A DNA stretch of 64,000 nucleotides, taken from Pinus tabuliformis. Lineage: Eukaryota > Streptophyta > Pinopsida > Pinales > Pinaceae. Shown one piece after another: positions 11,634-22,796 of this stretch. A program made the translations under genes and the position numbers. The DNA lies in the NCBI GenBank assembly GCA_031772625.1, contig CM062811.1, positions 642,797,320 through 642,861,319 on the forward strand. Direction: 5' to 3'. Position 1 is the stretch's first letter, and every line of letters begins with the position of its first letter. The notes below the pieces were generated by a model, which saw only the letters and a list, made by a program, of their open reading frames with translations, had not been told where the DNA came from and did no database searches.

Positions 11634-14600
11634 ATGGAAAGTCCATGCCAAGTCATTCTTGACAGCACTAACTACTTCCAATGGGTAGAATACATGGAAG
11701 ATTTACTTAGAAGTAAAGGTCTCTTCAGAATAGCCACAAACCAAGAGAAGAAACCAAAAGATGAAGACAAGGCGGCAAAATGGGAAAATAGACAAGATCA
11801 AGCACGTGGTTTGATAGGGATGTCTATTTCTCCTGATCTTAGATTCCACATTGCAGGACTTGAGACTCCTCATGAAGCATTAGAAAAACTTGCTAAAGTT
11901 TTTGGGATTAAAAATGAAATTAGAGCCCATCAACTTGAAAATGAGCTGCTTACTTTGGATCCTAATAATTTTTCTTGCATTGAAGATTTCTTGTCCAAAT
12001 TCAAGACCCTTAGATATCTCTTGGAAGGTGTTAAAGTTAAGAAAGAAGATGGTAACCTTATTTATTCCATCCTTACTAAGTTGGGACCAGCCTACTCTGT
12101 ATTTGTTTCCACTTTCCATTCTACAAGGGAAGCTTTCATTTGTCAAGGACAAGACTACAAGGCCCCTTCCTTTGACTCCTTTTGTGATTCCTTAATAAGA
12201 GAACAAGAAAAACTCTTACACCTTGGTCTTCTTAATCTTGGAAACTCTTCCACGAAAGCGTTAGCCGCCCAGCAGCAACCAAATTCAAAGAATCCTAAGA
12301 AGTCATATCCTCAAAAGAATGGTCCTAAACCATCTCAGCCTCAAAATGAAAGATCATTTCAGCAAAATGATAAGACCAATAAAAACAAATGGAAGAAGAC
12401 TGATAGACATTGTAACTTTTGTAATCGAGATGGCCACTTAGAATCTAAATGCTTTAAGAAGATGGAAGCCTTGGAAGCCGCAATGAAGAAACATAACATC
12501 CATGTGGAGCCTACTTCAACTTCAACTTCCGGAATGGCACTTTCTGCATGTCATTGTCAATCATCTCAGTCTGGTTATGCATTAAATGTATCTTCTTCTT
12601 CTTCTCATTCTCATGAGTGGCTCATTGATTCTGGAGCCTCTTGTCACATGGCCAAAAACCAAGCCATGTTTTCTTCTTTAAATGATTGTAACACCAAAAA
12701 TATATATATTGGTGATGATAGATCTCTTAATGTTGTAGGGACTGGAACTGTTCATCTAGACAATGGTCAGTTTAATGATGTATTATGTGTTCCAACCTTA
12801 TCCTGCAACCTTCTATCTGTCTATCAGATAACTCATTCAGGTGAAGGTAAAATTGTTGAATTTTCACCTCATGATGTTGTAATCAAGGATCTAAAAGATC
12901 CTAAACAGATTCTAGCTACTGGTCTTGCTGATGATTCCAAAAGGTTGTATAAGTTTCACAACTTTGGGTCATCCAAACTTCCCTCAGTATTTGTTGCTCA
13001 TAATGATGAAGTGAGCAAACTTTGGCATGAGCGATTTGGTCACTTAAACTATCGCTCCCTTCAGCATCTATGTAAAGAAAATATGGTGACAGGTCTTCCT
13101 ATGGTATCTTGCAGAGATGGTGTTTGTTCCGGATGTGTACTCGGAAAACATCATCGGGACAGTTTTGACAAACGTGCCTCTTGGCACGCCTCAGCCCCTT
13201 TACAGCTTGTGCACAGTGATTTATGTGGTCCTCTTCCTGTTGCTTCATTCTCTGGCTGCAAGTACTTCTTAACTTTCATTGATGATTTCTCCAGACGCAC
13301 TTGGGTATACTTCTTAAAACTCAAGAGCGAAGTATTTAACACTTTTTTGGCCTTCAAAGCCTTTGTTGAAAAACAATCTGGACATCAAATTCTTAAGCTA
13401 AGAACTGATAATGGTGGAGAATATGTTAAAAACACATTCATCAACTTTTGCACCGAAAATGGAATTCAAATGCAACATACTGTTCCATACACTCCACAAC
13501 AAAATGGTGTAGCTGAAAGGAAAAATCGCACCTTAAAGGAAATGGCTAATTGTATGCTGCAATCTAAAGGACTCAGTCTTAGTTTTTGGGCCGAAGCAAT
13601 TAATTGTGCAAATTATATAATCAATCGCACTCCTACTAAGGTTCTAGAGAATATCACTCCAGAAGAAGCTTGGAGTTCCATTAAACCAGATGTAAGTCAC
13701 TTTCGTGTGTTTGGAAGTGAAGCATGGGCCCATATTCCAGATGAAAAGCATAAAGCTTTAGAACCTAAGAGTGAGAAATGTACTTTTGTTGGATATTCTG
13801 AAGATGTAAAAGGTTATAGACTTATTCCATTTAAGTCCAAAAATGTTATCATTAGAAGAGATGTAAAATTTGATGAAAATAAATCGGCCTGCGAGCCTAG
13901 TCCGGCGGATGTGCCACCTCTTCCTATCTCTTCTACTTTTGAAAACATTTCTTCTTCAGATGATGAAAGCGAGGATGATAATCCTCCCCCACCTTCTCAG
14001 GATCCTCAACTTCCAAGATGGGTCCGTGCTACTCGGGATGCAGCAGGTGATCTTGCCGGTGATCCTACAGATCAGCGACGTACACGTTCTCAGTTTGAAA
14101 GAGCCTCTTCTTTACTGGCTCAAGCTCCAGTAAATCATGATCCTGACACTTTTGCAGAAGCTTCAGGCCATCCACATTGGGAAGCAGCTATGAATGAAGA
14201 ATATCATTCATTGATGACAAATGATACATGGGATCTTGTTCCTCTACCAAAGGGACGCAAACTTGTTAGATGTAAATGGGTTTACAGAACCAAGTATGGA
14301 CCAGATGGGAAAGTTGATAAACATAAAGCTCGTCTCGTTGCTAAGGGCTTTTCACAGGTTGAAGGCATTGACTACACTGAAACCTTCTCCCCTGTTGCCA
14401 AAATGAACTCTATCTGCCTTGTTCTTTCCCTTGCTGCCTCTTTAAAATGGGAAGTCCATCAGATGGATGTTAAATCTGCCTTCTTGCATGGGGACTTGCA
14501 GGAAGAAATCTATATGGAACAACCCATTGGCTTCATACAAACAGACTCCAGCCTTGTTTGTCGACTTAAGAAATCCCTTTATGGCCTCAAGCAAGCTCCT

Positions 14601-15677
14601 CGGGCTTGGTATGCCAAAATGGATAGCTTTCTTTTAGAATCTGGCTTTTCTAGGTGTCATTCTGACAATACTGTCTACACCAAGAAAGTGGGCAACTCTC
14701 TTATCATCCTTGTTCTTTATGTTGATGATCTTATTCTTACTGGTAGTGATCCCAACCTTATAAACCATGTGAAGTCCAGCCTTAAAAAGAAATTTGAAAT
14801 GACAGACTTAGGACACTTACACTATTTTCTCGGTCTTCAAGTCTTGCAATCCCAAGAGGGTATTTTCCTTTCCCAGTCCAAGTATGCTTGTGATATTCTT
14901 CGTCATTTTCACATGGAAGACTGTAAGCCAGCCCCTTCTCCCTTTCAGTCTGGAGTCAAACTTTCAGTCTCTTGTACTTCTCCTGAAGTTGATGCTACCT
15001 TATACCGTCAACTTGTCGGAAAACTCTTGTATTTAACCCATACTCGTCCTGATCTTTCCTTTGTTGTTGGCCTTGTTGCTCGTTTTATGCAAAACCCCCG
15101 TGAAAGTCATTGGAAAGCAGCTAAAAGAATACTTCGTTATGTTCGAGGTACAGTACAGTTTGGGATTCATTACAGTGCCAAAGCAGCTCCTCTGTTAGTT
15201 GGTTTCACTGATTCTGATTGGGCTGGTGACCCTGATGATCGGAAGTCTACTGCCGGTTATGTCTTCACTCTTGGTTCAGGACCTATTACATGGGCTTGTA
15301 AGAAACAGGCTGCCATTTCTCTTTCGTCAGCAGAAGCAGAGTATCGTGGTGCCGTGGAAGCTAGTAAGGAAGCCTTGTGGCTTCGTCAGATCCTATCAGA
15401 GTTTGGCTTTGAGCAGCAGCATCCAAACACACTTTGGTGTGATAATCAAAGTGCCATTTAGCTATGCAAAGATCCAGTCCAGCATCAGCGTAGCAAACAC
15501 ATTGAACTACACATGCACTTCATCAGAAAGCTCATTCATGACCATGTTCTTGAAGTGCAATATTGTCCAACAGATGATCAGGTTGCAGACATCTTCACAA
15601 AGGCTCTCACAGAGGCGAAGTTCACTAAACTTCGATATATGCTTGGAGTTCAGGAAGTTGTCACTAAGGGGGGATAG
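11634..15677 (+). pseudogene. Copia-B gag-pol polyprotein, one in-frame TAG
   Basis: The frame opens at ATG 11634 and runs 1275 codons to TAG at 15459-15461, then stays open to a TAG at 15675-15677 (1347 codons plus stop). Domains in order: gag with a CCHC knuckle starting at Cys260 (CNFCNRDGHLESKC); protease with DSGAS at Asp332; GAG-pre-integrase (HERFGHLNYRSL); integrase with Asp529, Asp592 and Glu628 (35 residues between the last two); reverse transcriptase with YVDD at 1029-1032; and RNase H with Asp1193 in TDSDWAGD. The internal stop falls in the RNase H end, at the codon after DNQSAI, where copia proteins often have Gln, so CAG to TAG is likely. All other catalytic motifs look intact. 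The residues after the stop carry the final RNase H motif (HTKALTEAKF-like), so the terminated product would lack part of that domain. Read-through is possible but unsupported. Confidence 0.95.
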
Positions 15678-15750
15678 GCTCTAGTGCCTCCTTCCTTCTC
15701 CTATTGTGTCATATTTGTAAATCCTTCAATCCTATCCCAAGTTGTTCTTA

Positions 15751-15758
15751 AGGGGGGA
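15751..15758 (+). promoter_or_regulatory. Copia-B polypurine tract
   Basis: AGGGGGGA immediately precedes the 3' LTR, the usual plus-strand primer for copia elements. Confidence 0.9.
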
Positions 15759-16218
15759 TGTTAGGATATTCCGACACATAGGATATAGTTAAGTTCAACT
15801 TGGTCTAGTATAGAGTTAGGTTAGAGTTAGGTAAAGTGTGTTTCTTTACCGTTGTACATTTTGTAACTTACAATCCGACGGTCACAATATGTAGTGATCC
15901 GACGGTTCACTCTCACCTCGGTATTACCGACACTTGATCCGTGGCTTGACACCCGATTGGTCCATGAGTTCTATTTAAAGCGCATGGAGGGTCATTGTTC
16001 GGGTAATCCGTGCATGAGAGAAGCTTATGTAAATTTTCATTCTTTGATTAATAAATTGCCTGTAGTACCCACGTTGGGACAGGCCGTGGACTGTTTCCCT
16101 CCTTGCACTCTGAGGGTTTTAACCACGTCAAAAATACTGGTGTATTGATTTGAGATCTGGTTGTGAGCGGTGTCCTTTTGGTATTCTTTCTGTGGAATTT
16201 ACCCTGTAAATTCCTACA
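15759..16218 (+). repeat. Copia-B 3' LTR
   Basis: 460 bases, near-identical to 10238-10697, followed by the duplicated ATTGG. Confidence 0.97.
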
Positions 16219-16223
16219 ATTGG

Positions 16224-17215
16224 CCCCCGCATATCACAAATCACAAGTTGAAGGCAGATCATGTTAAATAATTGGCCCCCAAGTAGGGAAGGGTTGCGAT
16301 GCGATAAATCGCAATCGCACTTCACAAAAGGCAGGCAAGAAGGCATTCAGAAAATTGATCGGAGGTGCGATGTGATGGATCACAATCGCAAATCGGCGAA
16401 GGGAAAATAGTTATAGTAATCATCCCCCAGCATACCCAAGTTGTGATGTGATGGATCTCAGATCGCAATCACACACAACTCCTGCATTATGATTACTGTC
16501 GATACTCTGCTGAATTGCGATTAAGCGATAAGTTCCGGATGTGATGCGATTTTAGATACTAGTTTATAATTCCACTGGGTCCACCACACCACTCTCGCAA
16601 TATAACCTGCCCTCTACACAAAACTTAAGCCTGTCGGTCCTCAGCGATTGCGATTTGCGATAAGACTCAGCCGATAGATTATGGCCCACCAAGCGGCGAA
16701 ATTTTCGCCTAATTAGCAGATTTTCAAAGCTAATTTGTAGGATCATGTCGGATTGGAGCAATTTGTGGAATGGATAGTGGGAAAACAAGGAGAAGTCATA
16801 ACTTCTTCATTTTTCCACCAAATTGGTTGCAAAAAGAGGCTAGATAGCCATTTTTTAGTATTCTAGACTGATTGGAGTAGGTTTCAGAAGCATTTCAGCA
16901 TTGTAAACACAGATTTTTACATTTTTGAGCATAATAGAGAGGCCCAAGCCATTGGAAGCTGGACCAAGGAGACGTAGCCCTAGAGGTGTGAACTCATTTA
17001 TCATGTGCTTGTTGTATTGTGTTTTTGATGATGTTCTGTACATGTTTATGTTTTTGTTCATATCTTGGTTTATGTTAAATTGCTCATAAAATTAACATAA
17101 AAATTGTGAACATTTTACTTGCAAAAATTGATGAATCCTTAAGCACAATGAAAACATTTTGTTTATAATCTGAGGAAGATCTTAGCACTACAAACTAATA
17201 TTCTAAATCATATCA
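16224..17215 (+). repeat. Gy-1 5' LTR, second part, with hairpin repeats
   Basis: Continues the LTR begun at 9998 and matches 21060-22049. It holds three imperfect hairpins built from GCGAT and ATCGC arms, starting at 16295, 16366 and 16441, 71 and 75 bases apart. The same positions in the 3' LTR are largely decayed from CG to TG or CA. Confidence 0.85.
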
Positions 17216-17217
17216 AT

Positions 17218-17229
17218 TCGTATCAGAGC
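17218..17229 (+). promoter_or_regulatory. Gy-1 primer binding site, initiator tRNA-Met type
   Basis: TTCGTATCAGAGC follows the LTR end by a few bases and resembles the TGGTATCAGAGC consensus with changes in the first positions. Confidence 0.65.
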
Positions 17230-17289
17230 ACTAGGTTTTCTTTTGTGAAATAAAGATTTAATTGTTTGCAATGTTATGTCATGATTACA

Positions 17290-18199
17290 AGGTTAAAACT
17301 CAAAAGAGGTGAAGGAAAGATGGTTGGAAGCCCTGAAGTTGGGTCAAGGGGAGAAGAGAAAGGTTTCCACAATCTCCAACACTAGTTCAGCCTCAAGTTA
17401 CAGTTGAGACTCCAGAGATCATGCCCCATGAAGGAGAACCTACAAACATGACAGAAGATGAGAAGACCTTTAGAAATGCTTTCTTTGATATGACAAAGAT
17501 GGTGAAGCTCCTATATGAAGAGAGGAATAGAAGATTGCAAGGAGAAAGTTCCAAACCTCGCAAAAGAGAAGGATCTTCAGGAGGAGGTAATGGAAAATGA
17601 GGTAATGGGAATGGAGACAAACCTCCACCCTATCCACCATCTTCTTCATCTTCTTCTTCACAAGCATCTTCACACTCTTCCACTAATACAACCCTTACTC
17701 ATACTCATCATCATTCTTCAAAAGGGACTGGTAAATCACCTTTTTAAAAACTTGATGTTATATTTGAGTTTCCCATGTATAATGGTGAAGTGAATGCAGA
17801 GAAGCCTGATAATTGGATTCATCAATTCTAGGTCTATTGCAGGATTCAAAACCTTCAAGATGATGACATAAAGATTCAGTTAACTTCCTTGAGAATGGAG
17901 GGTGTAGCACAAGTATGGCGGGAATCAAATACCCAAGAGGAGATTAAAAAACATAGTAAGATATCAATTTATTGGAATGATTTCATTGTTGCAATTGAAA
18001 GACAATTCTACCGTCTAGCTTACATGCAGAAATCCATCATGAATTGGTAGAACTTTAGACAACTTAAAGGTCAAAATGTGCAAGATTACACCCAAGAATT
18101 CAGAAAAGGTATTTGATGTTAAGTGTAGATTTGCAATCACAAGACACTTTGCTGAAGTATATATGAGGTTTACACAATTACCTTAGGCATACTATCTTA
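17290..18199 (+). pseudogene. Gy-1 gag remnant
   Basis: Translated pieces give a gag-like block around 17755-18110: EFPMYNGEVNAEKPDNWIHQ, then a stop, then CRIQNLQDDDIKIQLTSLRM and DYTQEFRKG. Stops and frameshifts break it, and no intact start-to-stop frame exists. The N-terminal part (17330-17750) is low-complexity. The role would have been capsid and nucleocapsid; it is dead now. Confidence 0.7.
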
Positions 18200-19033
18200 A
18201 TGTTTAATCCCAGTAATCTAGATGATGTGTGTGTGCGAGCCACTCATCTTGAGGAAAGAGGGAAAAACACACCAGAAGAAGGTAGTAAAAAACCATTTAA
18301 GGGTAAAGGGAAAGAAAAGGGTTTCAAGGGAAAGAAAAATGCATCCATTAAAAAGGAAGGAGAGAAAACAATCTATAAACATTTTTCCAGAGAGGTTCAT
18401 GATGAAGCTCATTGTTGGAAGCTTCATCTAGAAACGAAACCAAAGAAACTCAACAACAAAGGAAAAGAAAAGACAGCTGCAATCACTCAAGAAGAAGATT
18501 TGGCATCCGAATCGGGTGATGAAACAAAAATCACAGCCATGGGGTTTCAAGGAAAGGAATTCATTGCCAGCACTAGTTCTTCAAACTCACATAATGAAAC
18601 TCCAAATGAAAAGAGGATAATAGAACTATTTCACATAAGGGTGATATCGAAACATAACAAGATTGATACGATATTTGATAGCAACCCTCAAGCCAATCTT
18701 ATCTCAGAAAAAATTGTCAAGAGTTTAAATCTGGAAATTGTTCCACATCATAAACCGTATCCACTTGGATGGGTATGTGACAATGCACAATTGCAGGTTA
18801 CGAGAAAGTGTAAACTGAAATTCACAATCATTGCAAAATTCATAGATGAAGTGGAGCTTGACGTTGTGTCGTTAGATATTTGTGGCATCATTTTGGGCAG
18901 CCCGTACCTTTATGACAGAAAAGCTATTTTCCATCGACATGAAAACAAATATCACATATTCAAAAATGGAGTAGAATATATTGTGAGAGCTCACAGCAAG
19001 AAAATAAATCTTTCATTTGTTAATGCAGGGTAG
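18200..19033 (+). pseudogene. Gy-1 linker and aspartic protease region
   Basis: An open stretch of 277 codons. A Lys-rich segment and a mutated zinc knuckle (YKHF...HDEAHC) come first. The protease core (DTIFDSNPQANLISEKIVK) starts about residue 155, with DSN where active retroviral-type proteases have D-S/T-G. It ends at TAG 19031 and the next frame begins immediately, so this was part of a longer polyprotein. Probably inactive. Confidence 0.7.
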
Positions 19034-20638
19034 ATGAAAAGACTGGTGAATTCGAGCAAGAATTTTGTGCTTCTCATGATCAAACCCGAGAATGATATTG
19101 ATTATGAAGCATTTGATGGTTGTAATTTGAATTTGAAAACTAATTTGGTTGATGTTGTTAACCAATTTGATGAAATGTTTCAGGAATCAAAGGGATTACT
19201 TCCCAAGAGGGGAATCCAACCTGAGTTACAGTTGCAGCAAAAGTGTCTTCTTCCTAACATTGGCATGTACAGGATGTCAGTGATGGAAAGCATAGAAATT
19301 AAGATGCAAATCCAGGGATTGTTGAATAAAAGGATCATTCGGCCTACTCCTTTACCATGTGGTGCACCTCTTGTTTTGGCGCCCAAGAAGAATGGTAAGC
19401 ATTTCCTTGAATGGGATTCAAGAAGTGGTTTTCATCAAAGTAGAGTTGTTGAAGGAGATATAGGGAAGACGACATTCAAAACCAAGCAAGGTTTGTTTGA
19501 ATGACTTGTTATGCTTTTCGGTCTTTTCCATACTCCTACTAATTTTACGCATATGAAGAAAGATGTGTTCAAGACATTTCTAGCTAGGATAGTCTATTTG
19601 GATGACATTTTCATTTTCAAAAAATATCATTATGATCATGTCATGTGTGAGAAAAAAATACTTGATGTTGTATGTCAACAACATTTGTTTCTGAAGATGT
19701 CAAAGTATATGATGGATAAAACTTCTTTCATGTACTTGAGCAATGAAATTGGTTCTTCCAAGCATGTTCAAGTTCCCAAAAAAAATTTGGTAGTCTCCGT
19801 GGGATGTGGAGAAGGTAAGCTGAAGCTATACCTCTCCAAGAATGAATTCGTAATAGTCTATGGTGGTATTGACTCCATTCCTACAGACATAGGTGAAAGA
19901 ATCATACATCCCCGTCAAGCCATAGATGCTTTTGCTCTACTCACAATTTACGTAGGCAACCTCAAGATAGTCATTTGGATAAGAGGTTTTTTGGGAGAAA
20001 CCCAATATTGGAGGAGAAATTTTGTTAATTTTTCTTCTATTGTATTTCATTTGCATTTGTTGGTAGTTGTGCAAAAGGTCTTCCAGTGGGGAGGCAAACA
20101 ACGAGAGGCATTTGATGCTTTAAAACAAAATATCAGTACAGTTCCAGTGCTTTCTTTTCCAGACTTGAGACAGTCATTTAAGTTTCAAGTTGTTGTATGT
20201 GACTATGCCATGGGTGAAGTCCTTTTGCAATGTGGTAAGCCCATTTCTTTTCATTCAGAAAATTTCAATGATAAAGTGTTTAAGTTGCAGCGACAAAGGC
20301 ACTTCCATTGGATGGGTTTTCTTCTACTATTCCACTCGGTCAAAAGGTATAAGAAAGGTATAAGAGACAATTTTGTTGATGTACTTTCTAGGCCTATATC
20401 TTGTAGAACTACTTTCCTCAAGCATCATTTTATTTTACATGAAAGTTATGTTCAGAAAAATACATACTTTCAAGATGTATATTCAAGCTTGAGTCAAAGG
20501 AACCAAGTGGAGGAATTTGTTTACCATTTGCATCATAATGTATTGTATCATCTTGTTAAGAAGGATGTTGCTACTGATAGTAACATGGACAAAGCAAAGA
20601 GTTCATTGAACGACTCCAAATGGTACATCAAACAGTAA
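19034..20638 (+). pseudogene. Gy-1 reverse transcriptase-RNase H remnant, deleted
   Basis: Two open pieces (19034-19504 and 19511-20638) give the reverse transcriptase entry (GAPLVLAPKKNGK), then jump directly to RSGFHQ, so the segment holding the first catalytic Asp is missing. The second piece keeps YLDD (IVYLDDIFIF) and connection-region residues, then degenerate RNase H. The usual end of that region is recognisable as NFVDVLSRP. No integrase core (D,D-35-E) follows before the 3' LTR. The element could only have moved with help from another copy. Confidence 0.75.
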
Positions 20639-20821
20639 AAGAACAACCTGAAAAGGTTAAAGGCAAGTACACAGAAAGGCACGACAAGAATCATGGAAAT
20701 TACAAGTTCCAATTCAGTCATCAATGGATCAAGATTAGAAAGGTGAGGGAACTGTACCCTCACCTTCTGGTCAATTGAAAGTGATCCTTTTGGGGTCCAA
20801 AAGGCTTCCAGTGGGGAGGTG
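20639..20821 (+). other. Gy-1 3' end with purine tract
   Basis: Short remnant without clear coding, ending in CCAGTGGGGAGG just before the LTR at 20822, which serves as the probable polypurine tract. Confidence 0.6.
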
Positions 20822-22049
20822 TGATCAGGTGCTCAAAATTGTGCTCAAAAATAAAAGTGTTAGAATTTTTTTAAACTTAGCTTCAAATGGAAGAGCTCGT
20901 CATTCTAATTCCAGTGGTGTGAACGACACTCAAATCCGAGCTCGTATGCAGAAGTTAGAGCAAGTCAAAGTTCAGATTTGACTTGCTTACATGGAAGAAT
21001 CAGATGATGTGGCAAGGTCCTTCAGCGAATGAGGAGGCGCCAAGTGGCAGGCTGCCATTAGCCCCCATGTATCACAAATCACAGGTTGAAGTTGGATTGT
21101 GTTAAATAATCAGCCCTCGAGCAGGGAAGGGTTGTGATGCGATAAATCACAATCAAAGTTCGCAAAAGGCACGCAGGAAGGCATTCAGAAAATGGGCCAG
21201 AGGGGCAATGCGATGGATCACAATCATAAATCAGCAAAGGGAAGATAGTTATAGTAATCAGCCCCCAACATACCCAAGTTGTGATGTGATGGATCTCAGA
21301 TTGTAATCGCACACAAGTCTCACATTATGATTACCGTTGATACTCTACTGAATGGCGATTAAGTGATAAGTTTTGGATGCGATGCGACTTTATATAACAG
21401 TTTATAACTCCATCGGGTTCGCCACATCGCTCTCGCAATATCAACCGCTGCATACACAAAACTTAATCCTAGTCCTTGCCGATTGCAATTTGTGATAAGA
21501 ATCAGTCGACAGATTATGGCCTGCCGCGTGACGAAATTTTCGTCGAGTTAGCAGATTTTCGGAGCTAATTTGTAGGATCATGTCAGGTTTGGAGTAGTTT
21601 ATGGAACAAATAGTGGGAAAACAAGGAGAAGTCATAACTTCTTCAATTTTACACCAAATTGGTTGCAAAAATAGGCTAGATAGACATTTTTGAGTATTCT
21701 GAACTAATTGGAGTAGGTTTCAAAAGCATTTGAGCATTGTAAACACATATTTTTACACTTTTTAGCATAATAGAGAGGCCCAAGCCATTGGAAGCTGGAC
21801 CAAGGAGATGTAGCCCAGGAGGGGTGAACTCCTTTATCATGTGCTTGTTGTAATGTTTTTTTGATGATGTTTTGTACATGTTTATGTTGTTGTTCAGATT
21901 TTGGTTTATGTTAAATTGCTCATAAAATTAACATAAAAACTCTTCATTTTACTTGCAAAAATTGATGAATCCTTAAGCACAATGAAAGCATTTTGTTTAT
22001 AATCTGAGGAAGATCTTAGCACTACAAACTAATATTCTAAATTAGATCA
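20822..22049 (+). repeat. Gy-1 3' LTR
   Basis: TGATCAGG to TTAGATCA, 1228 bases, matching the split 5' LTR. Followed by the target duplicate TTGCA. Confidence 0.9.
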
Positions 22050-22054
22050 TTGCA

Positions 22055-22730
22055 TTAGTCAGAAAATATGAGAATATTACAATGCGCTCCTCAAGCCTAA
22101 GCAACCTTTGCACTATCTCTATCCCTCTCACAACTTCCTAGACAAGCCTAGGCCAACACTTAACCAATTTTCTACTTGCCCAAGTCCATATTTCCTTGTG
22201 TTTGTTCCTTGGGAATTATTCCCCTATTAATCATCAAACTTCCTCCATTGGAATTGCATAATCCTCATAGGCCTTCCTCTGACTACATGCACCACCTGTA
22301 CAATACAGATTATTATACAATTGATAGTACATTGTCCCTGAACTCCAATCTCAAACGGGTAACTCTTAGATATGACATGCATGAGTTATTTATGAGTGAA
22401 TTGTCAATTAATTGGTTGATCATTGCAGGCAGCACCACACTACTAGACCTCCCACTAGTTCCTCCAACAGTTAGAACTAGTTTAACTGACTTTAACTCAG
22501 TTAAACTGAATTAATTAATTACAACTCAAAATAAACTCAGCCAAGGCTCCTATAATGTAGGATACACTCTATGTGACTCAAGTTAGACCCTCAACTCAAA
22601 TTAACTGAGCCAACTAAGTCAAATTAACTTAGTTAACTAATACAAGTTGTTGTGTGATGTGGAATTACAATTTTATTCCTAATTTAATTCAAGGACAAAA
22701 TTAAATTAGGATTTTATTTTTGCATTTTCA
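22055..22730 (-). repeat. Copia-A 3' LTR, proximal part
   Basis: Matches 38890-39565 (ATGAGTTATTTATGAGTGAA and CTCCTATAATGTAGGATACA among others). It ends TGCATTTTCA at 22730. On the minus strand the adjoining GAGAGGGAGC is the probable polypurine tract. Confidence 0.88.
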
Positions 22731-22796
22731 ACGCTCCCTCTCAATAGGAAAGGGATTATCTACTACCCCGATCCTGCCCCTATGAAACTCAAATTT

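Larger units (their letters stand above)
10238..16218 (+). mobile_element. Copia-B: full-length Ty1/copia retrotransposon, young
   Basis: Two 460-base LTRs (10238-10697 and 15759-16218) differ at about five positions by eye. They are flanked by the duplication ATTGG (10233-10237 and 16219-16223). The primer site for initiator tRNA-Met, a single gag-pol frame broken by one TAG, and a purine tract are all in the expected order. The element is 5981 bases long and inserted into the 5' LTR of Gy-1. It is the youngest member of the left nest. Confidence 0.97.
9998..22049 (+). mobile_element. Gy-1: Ty3/gypsy retrotransposon, internally deleted, split by Copia-B
   Basis: LTR ends are TGATCAGG and GATCA. 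The target duplication is TTGCA at 9993-9997 and 22050-22054. The 5' LTR is 9998-10237 plus 16224-17215 (1232 bases) once Copia-B is removed; the 3' LTR is 20822-22049 (1228 bases). The element without Copia-B is about 6.1 kb. Gag, protease and a truncated reverse transcriptase are present but broken, and integrase is essentially missing. It inserted into the Copia-A LTR. Confidence 0.9.
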
